Translations under genes and position numbers: made by a program
The notes under the pieces: generated by a model
Databases searched by the model: none
The model's input: only the letters and a program-made list of their open reading frames with translations
What the model was told of the DNA's origin: nothing
NCBI GenBank assembly: GCA_902778455.1
Contig: CACYXR010000016.1
Span: 1-64,000, forward strand
Direction of reading: 5' to 3'
From: an uncultured Selenomonadaceae bacterium
GTDB taxonomy: Bacteria; Bacillota; Negativicutes; Selenomonadales; Selenomonadaceae
DNA length: 64,000 nt
Part shown: in pieces, positions 18,444 to 26,907 of the stretch
Numbering within the stretch: position 1 is the stretch's first letter
How the letters are laid out: each line of letters starts with the position of its first letter

Positions 18444-19493
18444 CTACCTTGCCGCCTTTTTCATCTTGAGGATTCCGAGCCGTTTCGCACCATACAGTAC
18501 GGCGACAATCATCCCGATCAAGATCAACAGAGCCGTCCGCGGGCTGACCGCCGTCATAATGATAGCTCCCGAGCCGAGAATCGCACTGATTACGTACATC
18601 AAAAGTACCGCCTGCCGCTGGGTAAAGCCGAGGTTCAGCAATCGATGGTGCAAATGCCCTTTGTCCGGCTTCATGATCGGCGCGCCGGCAAGCCACCGCC
18701 GCACAATCGCGAAGGTCGTGTCGAGAATCGGCAGGCCCAGCGCAAGAATCGGCACCACCAGAGCAACCATCGCCGCGCTTTTCATCACGCCGACGACGGA
18801 AATGCCCGAAAGCATGAATCCGAGGAACATGCTGCCCGTATCGCCCATGAAAATTTTTGCCGGATTGAAATTGTAAAACAGAAAGCCGAAAGCCGATCCC
18901 GCCAGCGCCGCCGTGACCACCGCCACCACCAGGATATCCATGCGGAGCGCCACGAGGCAGATCGTCACCGAGGCAATCGTCGCGACGCCCGCCGCCAATC
19001 CGTCGAGACCGTCAATCAGGTTCACCGTGTTCGTGATACCGACCATCCAAAAAATCGTCATCGGAATCGTCACATAGTCGTAAAGATATGTAATTTCCCC
19101 CGAAAATGACGTGATAAAGTCGATGCGGACGCCGAAAGCCACTGCCGCCCACGCGCAGAAAATCTGTCCCAGCAGCTTGACCTTCGCAGGAATGCTCACA
19201 TAGTCGTCCCAAAGCCCCAGCGCCACAATCAGCGAGCCGCCGACGAAAAGCCCGATGACGCCCTGCGCCATTTCCTCAGGAATTTCAGACGTCTCCAGCA
19301 AAAGCAGCATGGAAATCATGAACGCCGCATAAATCGCCAGCCCGCCGATGCGGGGAATCGGCTTTTTATGCACCTTCCGCGCGTCCGGCGCATCCAGCGC
19401 TCCCGTCCGAAACGCCAGCCGAATCACTATCGGCGTCAAGAGCACCGCCGCGACCGCCGCAATCAAAAAAGCCCATATATAATTTGGCATCAA
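18444..19493 (-). CDS. Undecaprenyl-phosphate GlcNAc-1-phosphate transferase (WecA/TagO family)
   Basis: Polytopic membrane enzyme of 349 residues and about ten helices. The MraY/WecA/TagO superfamily motifs are present: LWDDYVSI, NLIDGLDGLAAG, FMGDTGSMFLG and GHLHHRLLN (the His motif typical of WecA/TagO rather than MraY). It starts a polysaccharide on undecaprenyl phosphate. The ATG at 19493 follows AGAGGTG. It heads a three-gene operon with wecB and atpZ. Confidence 0.92.
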   Translation of the reverse strand: MMPNYIWAFLIAAVAAVLLTPIVIRLAFRTGALDAPDARKVHKKPIPRIGGLAIYAAFMISMLLLLETSEIPEEMAQGVIGLFVGGSLIVALGLWDDYVSIPAKVKLLGQIFCAWAAVAFGVRIDFITSFSGEITYLYDYVTIPMTIFWMVGITNTVNLIDGLDGLAAGVATIASVTICLVALRMDILVVAVVTAALAGSAFGFLFYNFNPAKIFMGDTGSMFLGFMLSGISVVGVMKSAAMVALVVPILALGLPILDTTFAIVRRWLAGAPIMKPDKGHLHHRLLNLGFTQRQAVLLMYVISAILGSGAIIMTAVSPRTALLILIGMIVAVLYGAKRLGILKMKKAAR

Positions 19494-19635
19494 ATATTCG
19501 CACCTCTTGTTTTATGGAAAAAAGCCGTACCTTACGCACGGCAAAGCGGGTTTCAAGCTATTTTACCGCAAGCGCCGCCAAGTGTCAATCAAGCGCAGTT
19601 TCCTTTCTTCCCGTGAAAATTGCAGCGAAATATCC

Positions 19636-19672
19636 GAAAAAACAGCCCCGGACGATATTTTTCGCACGGGGC
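19636..19672 (-). terminator. Terminator of the alr-trpB operon
   Basis: GCCCCG and CGGGGC form a stem around a 16-nt loop and are followed on the minus strand by TGTTTTTTC. Confidence 0.7.
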
Positions 19673-19698
19673 AACTTTTCTTTCCAATCAGGAAACAA

Positions 19699-20922
19699 TT
19701 ATTTGAAATCCTTGTATTTTTCGCCGTAACCGTATTTCTCAATCACATAGTCAAGATCCTTGTCGCCGCGTCCGCTGAGATTGACGAGGATCGAGCCAGT
19801 GTTCATTTCCTTTGCGCGGCGCATCGCATAGGCCACCGCATGGGAGCTTTCGAGGGCCGGAATGATGCCCTCGTAGCGGGACAGCTTGAAGAACGCGTCC
19901 ACCGCTTCCTCGTCGGTAGCCACCTCATACTTCACGCGGCCCGAATCGTGCAGGAACGCGTGCTCCGGTCCGACGGACGGATAGTCGAGACCGCTGGCAA
20001 TCGAGTAGACAGGCGCGGGCTCGCCCTTCTCGTCTTTCAGCATGATGCTGTTGAAGCCGTGCATGACGCCCTCGGAGCCGTAAGTCATCGAAGCCGCGTG
20101 ATCGCCCATTTTCTTGCCGCGTCCCAAAGGCTCCACGCCGACAATCTCGACAGGGTCGTTCAGGAACGGCACGAACATGCCGATGGAGTTGCTGCCGCCG
20201 CCGACGCAGGCCGTGACCACATCAGGCAGGAATCCCATCATTTCCTGGAACTGTTCGCGGGCCTCGACACCGACAACCATCTGGAAATCGCGGACCATCA
20301 TCGGGAACGGATGCGGCCCCACCACCGAACCGATACAATAAATCGTTTCCTTATAATTCGCGAGGTAATCCTCGAAGGCCGCGTCCACCGCTTCCTTCAG
20401 TGTCTTCAAGCCGCGCGAGACCGGCACGACGTTCGCGCCGAGGACTCTCATGCGCGCTACGTTCGGCGCCTGTTTCGCGATATCGACCTCGCCCATGTAG
20501 ATCGTGCATTCCAGCCCGAAAAACGCCGCCGCCGTCGCGAGAGCCACGCCGTGCTGGCCCGCGCCGGTCTCTGCGATAATGCGCTTCTTGCCCATGAATT
20601 TCGCCAGGAGCCCCTCGCCCATGCAGTGGTTCAGTTTGTGCGCGCCGGAATGGTTCAGGTCCTCGCGCTTCAGGTAAATCTGGCAGTTGCCGATCATACG
20701 GGAAAGGCGCTCGCAGTGATAAACCGGCGTCGGACGCCCCTGGAACTCCTTGCGGATGCGTCGCAGCTCGTTGATGAACTGCGACGAATGGCAGATCGTC
20801 AGATACGCCTGCTCGATTTCCTTCATCGCCGGAACCAGTTCCTCAGGCAGATACGCGCCGCCGTACGAACCGAATTTTCCGTCTTTGTCCGGGTATTCCT
20901 TCAGGTACTTTGAAAAATCCAT
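19699..20922 (-). CDS. trpB: Tryptophan synthase beta chain
   Basis: A 407-residue PLP enzyme that condenses indole and serine to tryptophan. The PLP lysine is in [10 protein letters not shown], the catalytic Glu in ETGAGQHG, the phosphate loop is GGGSNS, and [10 protein letters not shown] closes the protein. Length and COMM-domain residues fit TrpB1. No trpA or other trp gene is nearby: it is the last gene of a run with alr and yigZ, 96 nt after alr. Confidence 0.95.
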   Translation of the reverse strand: MDFSKYLKEYPDKDGKFGSYGGAYLPEELVPAMKEIEQAYLTICHSSQFINELRRIRKEFQGRPTPVYHCERLSRMIGNCQIYLKREDLNHSGAHKLNHCMGEGLLAKFMGKKRIIAETGAGQHGVALATAAAFFGLECTIYMGEVDIAKQAPNVARMRVLGANVVPVSRGLKTLKEAVDAAFEDYLANYKETIYCIGSVVGPHPFPMMVRDFQMVVGVEAREQFQEMMGFLPDVVTACVGGGSNSIGMFVPFLNDPVEIVGVEPLGRGKKMGDHAASMTYGSEGVMHGFNSIMLKDEKGEPAPVYSIASGLDYPSVGPEHAFLHDSGRVKYEVATDEEAVDAFFKLSRYEGIIPALESSHAVAYAMRRAKEMNTGSILVNLSGRGDKDLDYVIEKYGYGEKYKDFK

Positions 20923-21018
20923 GCTTCTTTCCTCCTGCTTTCTAAAAATAGCCTTCCCCTCTGGTGCGAAACAGTCCGGTGGAGTGTTTCGGATACCTCT
21001 CCAGCGGTGGATGAGGTT

Positions 21019-22128
21019 TTATTCCACATACACGCGCGGAATGCGCGGGGAAAACATGCAGACGACCTCATAATTGATGGTGCCGAGCCACGAGGCCAGC
21101 GCGTCCGCCGTCAGCGCGTCGCCGCCCATGATCGTCACCTTGTCGCCGACAGCGGCGTTTTTCACGCCTGACAGCTCGACCATGCACTGATCCATGCAGA
21201 TGCGCCCGATGATTGGGAGCAAATTCCCTCGAAAATCCACCTTCGCCTTTCCGGCGTAAAGCCGCGTATAGCCGTCCTCGTAACCCAGCGGCAGCGTGCC
21301 GACGCGAATGTCCTTCGATGCGCGGAACGTGCAGCCGTAACTGACCGTCTCGCCTTCATGCAGTGTCTTGACATGGGTGAGCCGCGCCTTGACCGACATG
21401 ACCGGCTGAAGCCCCACGTCGTGGCCGACCTCGTCCGACGGTGCAAGGCCATACAGGATGATGCCCGCCCGCACCATATCAAGATGGGTTTCCGGCATTT
21501 CAAGGATCGCGGCGGAATTTGCGATATGGCAAATCGGAATCTCAATCCCCTTTGCCTTCACATCATTCATCGCAATCTGGAAACGCGCAAATTGCTTGAA
21601 TGCGAACGTCTTATCCGCCGCATCGGCAAGGGCGAAATGGGAAAACATGCCTTCCAGCTCGACATTCGGAAGCCCCGCGATAAACGCCGCCATTGCCCCG
21701 GCGTCCTCGGGACGGACGCCGATTCGTCCCATGCCCGTATCGACGGCAAGATGCACCTTCGCCCGGACGCGCCGCCGCTGCGCCGCCGCCGAGATTGCCG
21801 CCGCCACATCGCGGGAAAATACCGCCTGCGTCACGCCGAAATCGACGACTGTATCCGCCTCCTCAATCTGCGACGCCCCCAGCACGAGAATCGGCGTCGT
21901 GAAACCCGCACGCCGAAGCGCCTCCGCCTCCGAAAGCACGGCCACCGCCAGATAGTCCGCGCCCATGGCGACCGCTTCCCGTGCCACCGCGACCGCGCCG
22001 TGCCCATAGGCGTCCGCTTTCACGACTGCGCAAAACCGCGCCTTGCCCACGATATGATCTTTTATGACCGAAATATTATGCCTGAGCGCGGAAAGGTCGA
22101 TTTCCGCCCAGACGCCCCGGCTTGCCAT
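21019..22128 (-). CDS. alr: Alanine racemase
   Basis: A 369-residue PLP enzyme making D-alanine for peptidoglycan. The catalytic lysine is in AVVKADAYGHG near residue 38, the catalytic tyrosine in ETVSYGCTF near 265, and GRICMDQCMV is conserved. It lies between yigZ (79 nt upstream) and trpB. Confidence 0.95.
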   Translation of the reverse strand: MASRGVWAEIDLSALRHNISVIKDHIVGKARFCAVVKADAYGHGAVAVAREAVAMGADYLAVAVLSEAEALRRAGFTTPILVLGASQIEEADTVVDFGVTQAVFSRDVAAAISAAAQRRRVRAKVHLAVDTGMGRIGVRPEDAGAMAAFIAGLPNVELEGMFSHFALADAADKTFAFKQFARFQIAMNDVKAKGIEIPICHIANSAAILEMPETHLDMVRAGIILYGLAPSDEVGHDVGLQPVMSVKARLTHVKTLHEGETVSYGCTFRASKDIRVGTLPLGYEDGYTRLYAGKAKVDFRGNLLPIIGRICMDQCMVELSGVKNAAVGDKVTIMGGDALTADALASWLGTINYEVVCMFSPRIPRVYVE

Positions 22129-22207
22129 ATTTTCCTCGCCTCACTTCCATATCACACGGCTTCCATTGTAACATGAATGAAACCGTTTTGGTAGAAAATT
22201 CTGTGCG

Positions 22208-22831
22208 TTAATCGATTTTTTCCAGGATTTCCTCCGTGCCCGCGTCCTCGACAGCCGCCATCCCCGCCGTGATATCCGCCAATTCCTGACGCACGGCTTC
22301 GCACGTCTCCGGCTCGACCAAGAGCGGGAGCCTGACATTTTCCGCGTAGACAACTTCGCCCGTGCGGAGATTTTTTTGCCGCGCCCAATGCTCGACCGTG
22401 GAAAGCGATGCGTAATCCAGCGTCGCGACCATGCGCCGAAGCAGCACGCGGCGGGCGAGGACCGCGGCGTCGACGCCGATGGCTGCCGCGTGGGAATAGG
22501 CGCGGACAAGACCGCCCGCGCCAAGCTTGATGCCGCCGAAATAGCGCACCACGACAACCATCGCGTCGGTCAGCTCCCGCCGCTTGATCACGTCGAGGAT
22601 CGGCATCCCCGCCGTCCCGCCCGGCTCGCCGTCGTCGCTGGATTTCTGCTTCGCGCCGTCTGTGCCCAGCACCCAGGCCGAGCAGCAATGGCGTGCGTCA
22701 TAGTGCTCCTTTCGGATTTTCGCGAGAAAAGCCCGGGCCCCGTCCTCGTCGTGCACAGCCTCGACATAAGCAATGAACCGCGAGCGCTGCACCGTGAACT
22801 CCGCCTGCCCGCCTGTCAGGATTGTCAGCAT
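22208..22831 (-). CDS. yigZ: YigZ/IMPACT family protein
   Basis: 207 residues. The N-terminal UPF0029/IMPACT domain shows the usual RSRFIAYV, DARHCCSAWV, SDDGEPGGTAG and RYFGGIKLGAGGLVRAY motifs; a C-terminal ferredoxin-like domain follows. Homologues are linked to translation regulation or peptide-related roles, without firm biochemistry. Starts 5 nt after the preceding hypothetical gene. Confidence 0.9.
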   Translation of the reverse strand: MLTILTGGQAEFTVQRSRFIAYVEAVHDEDGARAFLAKIRKEHYDARHCCSAWVLGTDGAKQKSSDDGEPGGTAGMPILDVIKRRELTDAMVVVVRYFGGIKLGAGGLVRAYSHAAAIGVDAAVLARRVLLRRMVATLDYASLSTVEHWARQKNLRTGEVVYAENVRLPLLVEPETCEAVRQELADITAGMAAVEDAGTEEILEKID

Positions 22832-22836
22832 ATTCC

Positions 22837-23478
22837 TCAGTCCCTCGTGTCCACATTGTCCCTCAGCGCCAAAATCTCTTTTGCCGTAAACAGCCCTGCA
22901 GGCGCTTCCGAGCGCATCACGTCCCGCAGACGTCGGCTCTGCTCTTCCTGTACCTCGGTAATCTGCCGCTCCGGATCGGCGGCGTCCGCCGTATGCCGAA
23001 TGGTCAGCCGCTGCTCTCCGGCATAAGCGCGGGCTTTCAATATAATCGCCGTCACCAGATCGTAGTTTTCATCATCCAGCGCCAACGGCGGCTCCATCCG
23101 CGCAAGCGTGTCCAGCGTCGCGAGCGCAGCGCCGTCCAATTCGTCGAGCCGTTCCCATGCCGTGGTCAGGTCGATCACGTCCGCGTCAAAATCCGAAAGG
23201 ATTCGATGATACTGCTGCCAATTGTAATCCATTTGGTCAATCAATCCCTGGTATTCCGTATACCAATCCGCCACTATCATCTGCTGCTCGGCAATGTGCG
23301 CCCGCTCCGCCGCCGTCATCGGCGCCGTTTTTTCTTCCTGCGTCATAAAAAGCACCGCGCCCGCGCCCAAAAGCACCAGGCAAAAAATGGCGAAAATGCC
23401 CCGCCGCGGAAAAAAACGCTGCACCAGGAACAGCAGCACCACAAGAGCGCCAATCCCTGCCGCCTTCAGCCAAACCAT
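22837..23478 (-). CDS. Hypothetical membrane-anchored protein
   Basis: 213 residues that I do not recognise. Two hydrophobic helices at the N-terminus (about 4-20 and 28-46) are followed by a largely helical, acidic soluble region to the end, with Trp/Tyr-rich DWYTEYQGLIDQMDYNWQQY near the middle. The topology suggests an anchored extracytoplasmic or cytosolic helical domain. It heads the yigZ-alr-trpB run. Confidence 0.7.
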   Translation of the reverse strand: MVWLKAAGIGALVVLLFLVQRFFPRRGIFAIFCLVLLGAGAVLFMTQEEKTAPMTAAERAHIAEQQMIVADWYTEYQGLIDQMDYNWQQYHRILSDFDADVIDLTTAWERLDELDGAALATLDTLARMEPPLALDDENYDLVTAIILKARAYAGEQRLTIRHTADAADPERQITEVQEEQSRRLRDVMRSEAPAGLFTAKEILALRDNVDTRD

Positions 23479-23540
23479 GACGCGCCCCCTTTTCGTTCTT
23501 CTCCGATGAACGCCCCTATTGTACCATATTCAATCCTCCC

Positions 23541-23569
23541 TTGAAAACCTGCGCCGCGTTATTTATAAT
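23541..23569 (+). promoter_or_regulatory. Sigma-A promoter of the ABC transporter gene
   Basis: TTGAAA (23541-23546) and TATAAT (23564-23569) are 17 nt apart, 45 nt before the ATG. Confidence 0.75.
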
Positions 23570-23614
23570 ATGGAAGGCATTCAAATTTTCAGCAAATGAA
23601 AGGAAGAACTTTTG

Positions 23615-25366
23615 ATGAAGCTCTCGTTTATGCGCGCCTTTTGGCGGTTGTTCCGCGGCTATTGGCGCTCCGAGGAAAAGAAGCGGGCCATTGGGCTTTT
23701 GGCCGTCGTTATCGCCATGAATTTCGCGATGGTCTATCTGCTGGTGCAGCTCAACAGCTGGTACAACGAATTTTACAACGCGCTCCAGGCCTATGAGTAC
23801 AATTTATTCTGGCCTTTGATCGGCAAATTCTCACTGATTGCCTTCATTTATATCGCCATTGCCGTCTACGCGATCTATCTGCGCCAGCTTCTTGAAATTC
23901 GCTGGCGCACCTGGATGACGGGGAAATACCTTTCGTCGTGGCTCAAGGACCAGGCCCACTATCGCCTCCAGGTCACGGGCAGCGGCGGCATGGACAACCC
24001 CGACCAGCGTATCCAGGAGGATATCGACCTTTTCGTCAGCCTGACGCTTCAGCTCTTGCTCGGGCTGTTGAAGCAGATTACCACGATCGCGGCTTTCGCC
24101 GTCGTGCTCTGGGATTTGTCCGGCATCCTCTCTGTTCCTTTCGGCGGCAGCACGCTCGAGATTCCCGGCTATATGCTCTGGTTCTCGCTGCTCTATTCCA
24201 TCGTCGGCACCGCGCTGGCCCATGTCGTCGGACGAAAGCTGATCAACCTGAATTACGAGCAGCAGCGCTATGAAGCGGATTTCCGTTTCTCGATGGCGCG
24301 GATGCGGGAAAACAGTGAAAGCGTCGCGTTCTATCGCGGCGAGGATGCCGAAAACGCCGGATTTCTCGACCGCTTCGCCCAAGTCATCAAGAACTTCCGC
24401 GAACTGATGCGGCAGACGAAATTCCTGAATTTCTATGCCAATTCCTATATGCAGCTCGCAATCATCGCGCCGCTGATCCTCGCCGCGCCGCGCTACTTCG
24501 CCGGAGAAATCGCGCTGGGCGGGTTGATGCAGACCACCAGCGCTTTCGGCCGCGTGCAGGACGGGCTTTCCTACTTCGTCGAGGCTTACGACACCATCGC
24601 GAAGCTCGTTTCCGTCATTCACCGACTATACGGCTTCACCGAGCACCTGGAAGAAGTGCGCGAGCTTGCGCCCGCCGTCGCGCAGGAGGAAGGAAACGCG
24701 CTGACCGTGAACGGCACGACGGCGGATACCTCCGGCGCCCTCGTCATGAACGGCGTCTCGGTCAATCTTCCGAACGGCACGGCGCTCCTCTCCTCCTTCT
24801 CCCTCGTATTGCCCGCCGGAAAACGACTGTTGGTTACCGGGCCGTCCGGCTGCGGAAAGAGCACGCTGCTCCGTGCGTTAGCGGGGCTTTGGCCCTTCGG
24901 CACGGGAACGCTCACACGCCCGAAGGGAAGCCGCGTACTGTTCCTGCCTCAAAGGCCATACCTGCCCCTCGGCACGCTCCGCCGCGCCATCGCTTACCCG
25001 CTGCCCGAAACCGACGCCCCCAGTGACGACGAGATGCGCCGCGTACTCGCCCTTGTCGATCTGCCGCAGCTCGCGGACCGTCTCGGCGAGACCGATGACT
25101 GGAGCCGTATCCTGTCCCTCGGCGAGCAGCAGCGAATCGCCTTCGCCCGTGTGATTCTCGTTCACCCCGATTGGATTTTCCTCGACGAGGCCACCAGCGC
25201 CCTCGACGAAACGCGGGAAGCGCGGCTTTACGACCTTTTACGAAATGAACTGCCAAACGCCGGCCTCGTCAGCGTCGCGCACCGCTCGACTCTCTTCAAA
25301 CGCCATGACAACGAGCTTTCACTGGCTGACGCCACGCCCACCCTTCGCCCGATTGGAGCAGCCTGA
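23615..25366 (+). CDS. ABC transporter with fused membrane and ATPase domains (SbmA/YddA type)
   Basis: 583 residues. The N-terminal membrane domain of the ABC_membrane_2 (SbmA/BacA, YddA, peroxisomal ABCD) type runs to about residue 330; it contains the MARMRENSESVAFYRGE segment typical of that family. The ATPase domain has Walker A GPSGCGKST, a signature LSLGEQQR and Walker B IFLDEATSALDE. These transporters carry peptides, vitamins or fatty acyl compounds; the substrate is unknown here. ATG 23615 has AGGAAG upstream; a TTG directly before it is in frame. Confidence 0.88.
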   Translation: MKLSFMRAFWRLFRGYWRSEEKKRAIGLLAVVIAMNFAMVYLLVQLNSWYNEFYNALQAYEYNLFWPLIGKFSLIAFIYIAIAVYAIYLRQLLEIRWRTWMTGKYLSSWLKDQAHYRLQVTGSGGMDNPDQRIQEDIDLFVSLTLQLLLGLLKQITTIAAFAVVLWDLSGILSVPFGGSTLEIPGYMLWFSLLYSIVGTALAHVVGRKLINLNYEQQRYEADFRFSMARMRENSESVAFYRGEDAENAGFLDRFAQVIKNFRELMRQTKFLNFYANSYMQLAIIAPLILAAPRYFAGEIALGGLMQTTSAFGRVQDGLSYFVEAYDTIAKLVSVIHRLYGFTEHLEEVRELAPAVAQEEGNALTVNGTTADTSGALVMNGVSVNLPNGTALLSSFSLVLPAGKRLLVTGPSGCGKSTLLRALAGLWPFGTGTLTRPKGSRVLFLPQRPYLPLGTLRRAIAYPLPETDAPSDDEMRRVLALVDLPQLADRLGETDDWSRILSLGEQQRIAFARVILVHPDWIFLDEATSALDETREARLYDLLRNELPNAGLVSVAHRSTLFKRHDNELSLADATPTLRPIGAA

Positions 25367-25493
25367 TACCAGTGACTGCATAAGACGTCGCGAGCTGTAA
25401 ACTCGGGTGCCGCGCGCGCAGCGTGCGTATCTTCGGTCTAAATTTTATTTACAATGTTGGTCGAAGATGAGTATGAAACTACGTATTATCCAC

Positions 25494-25530
25494 AAAAAGG
25501 CGCCGCCACGTTTGTGACGGCGCCTTTTTA
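25494..25530. terminator. Bidirectional terminator
   Basis: AAAAAGGCGCCGCCAC pairs with GTGACGGCGCCTTTTT (one mismatch). It is shared by the convergent ABC transporter and diguanylate cyclase genes. The 125 bp before it (25367-25493) show no gene. Confidence 0.85.
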
Positions 25531-25540
25531 CGTCCTCTGA

Positions 25541-26776
25541 TCACTCTTTGTCTTGCCTCGTCATTTTTTTGAACTTGTACATTTCCCGGTCGGCCGCGGC
25601 AAGACATTCGCGCAAGTCGTCCTTTTCGGAACGCAGCACGGACATGCCGAAGGAAATGCTGATTTTTTGCTCCTTGATCTGGAAAAGGGATTCCATTCGT
25701 TTCAGTTCCTCAATCATCCGCCTTGCCTCCGCTTCCTCGGTAATCGGCAGGACAATCAAAAATTCGTCGCCGCCCATGCGGAAGATCGAAGCGGTTTCCG
25801 GCGCCGCCAATCGGAGCAGGAGCGCCGACATGCGGATATACGCGTCGCCGACCAGATGGCCGTATGTGTCGTTGATTTTTTTCAGGTTATTGCAGTCCGC
25901 CGCGACGAAGCTGATCGGGTATTTTTCCGGCAGCAAAAGCTCCGGCAGAACTTCCTGGAAATAATGGCGGTTGTAAAGCCCTGTCAGTTCATCGGTCTTG
26001 GCGCGCTGTTCCAGCTCCCTTTTCAAAAGCTGCTGCTCGGTCACATTGTTGATCAGCGCGACGATTCCTTTGACCGCGCCGTCCTCGTCCAGAACCGGCT
26101 CCTTGATGATCTCGAGAAATTCCTGTTGGTTGTCCATGTTGATCTCGATTACATATCGCGTTCCCTTCCCGCTGGCGATGAGCTTCCTGTCGCTCTCATA
26201 GGCGAGCCGCGCGTTCGCTTTATCCCTGCGTATCTCGAGATCGGTCTTGCCCCGGATCGTCCAGTCGGGGTCGTCATCCATATGCAGATGATGCCAGTAG
26301 TGGGTGGCAAAAATGTATTTGCCCTCCGCGTCCTTCATATAAATATTTGAAGGCAGTGCCTTCAGAATCCGTTCGATTTCGGCGAACTTCGCCGAGTCCT
26401 TGGCCCGCACTGCGTTGGAAAGCCGTTTCAAAAGCAGTTTTGCTGTGCAGGGGGGCGCAAAAATGTCGGACGCGCCCGCTTCGAGACACTCCATGTCCCT
26501 GTCCGTCGGCGTCCGGGACAAAAGGGCAATGACGGGAATCGAGGCAAACAGCGTTTCATGGTTGACCTTTTTTAAAAACGCAAAGTCGTTTTCCCGCGCT
26601 ACCTCCAGATCGACCAGCACGGCGGAAACCCTGTCGCGCAAACGAAGCAACGCCCGCAGGCCGCTTTCCTCCTCGTCGGTGGAAACAAGCTCGTATTCGT
26701 CGGAAAGCATCTCGCGCAATTCCTCCGCCATCGGCGTCTCGGGCAAAACCATCAAGAGCAGTTTTTTCTTCGGCAT
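25541..26776 (-). CDS. Diguanylate cyclase with receiver-like and PAS domains
   Basis: 411 residues in three parts. Residues 1-120 resemble a response-regulator receiver, but the N-terminal acidic pair and the conserved lysine (expected in a KP motif, here APPC) are absent. A PAS-like domain (about 130-245) has ALPSNIYMKDAEGKYIF and FLEIIKEPVLDEDG. The GGDEF domain (about 255-405) has an intact active-site MGGDEF and DCNNLKKINDTYGH. No RxxD inhibitory site precedes GGDEF, so product inhibition is unlikely. It should make c-di-GMP in response to a PAS ligand. ATG 26776 follows AAAGGAG. Confidence 0.9.
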   Translation of the reverse strand: MPKKKLLLMVLPETPMAEELREMLSDEYELVSTDEEESGLRALLRLRDRVSAVLVDLEVARENDFAFLKKVNHETLFASIPVIALLSRTPTDRDMECLEAGASDIFAPPCTAKLLLKRLSNAVRAKDSAKFAEIERILKALPSNIYMKDAEGKYIFATHYWHHLHMDDDPDWTIRGKTDLEIRRDKANARLAYESDRKLIASGKGTRYVIEINMDNQQEFLEIIKEPVLDEDGAVKGIVALINNVTEQQLLKRELEQRAKTDELTGLYNRHYFQEVLPELLLPEKYPISFVAADCNNLKKINDTYGHLVGDAYIRMSALLLRLAAPETASIFRMGGDEFLIVLPITEEAEARRMIEELKRMESLFQIKEQKISISFGMSVLRSEKDDLRECLAAADREMYKFKKMTRQDKE

Positions 26777-26811
26777 GACACTCTCCTTTTGTTGACGCAT
26801 ACATTTATTTA

Positions 26812-26841
26812 ATTATAGCACTTTAGATTTATAATAGGCAA
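26812..26841 (-). promoter_or_regulatory. Promoter of the receiver-PAS-GGDEF gene
   Basis: On the minus strand TTGCCT (26836-26841) and TATAAT (26812-26817) are 18 nt apart. Confidence 0.6.
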
Positions 26842-26851
26842 TGATTATCGA

Positions 26852-26890
26852 AGAAAAATCCCAGGACGCGGCGATCGTGTCCTGGGATTT
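26852..26890 (-). terminator. Terminator of the RND efflux operon
   Basis: AAATCCCAGGAC and GTCCTGGGATTT form a 12-bp stem; on the minus strand the stem ends in a T-run. Confidence 0.8.
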
Positions 26891-26907
26891 CCTGTTCTCC
26901 TATGTGA

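Noticed and set aside
20923..21018. trp attenuator or T-box before trpB
   Set aside because: The gap has one 7-bp stem but no Trp-codon leader peptide, T-box motif or terminator.
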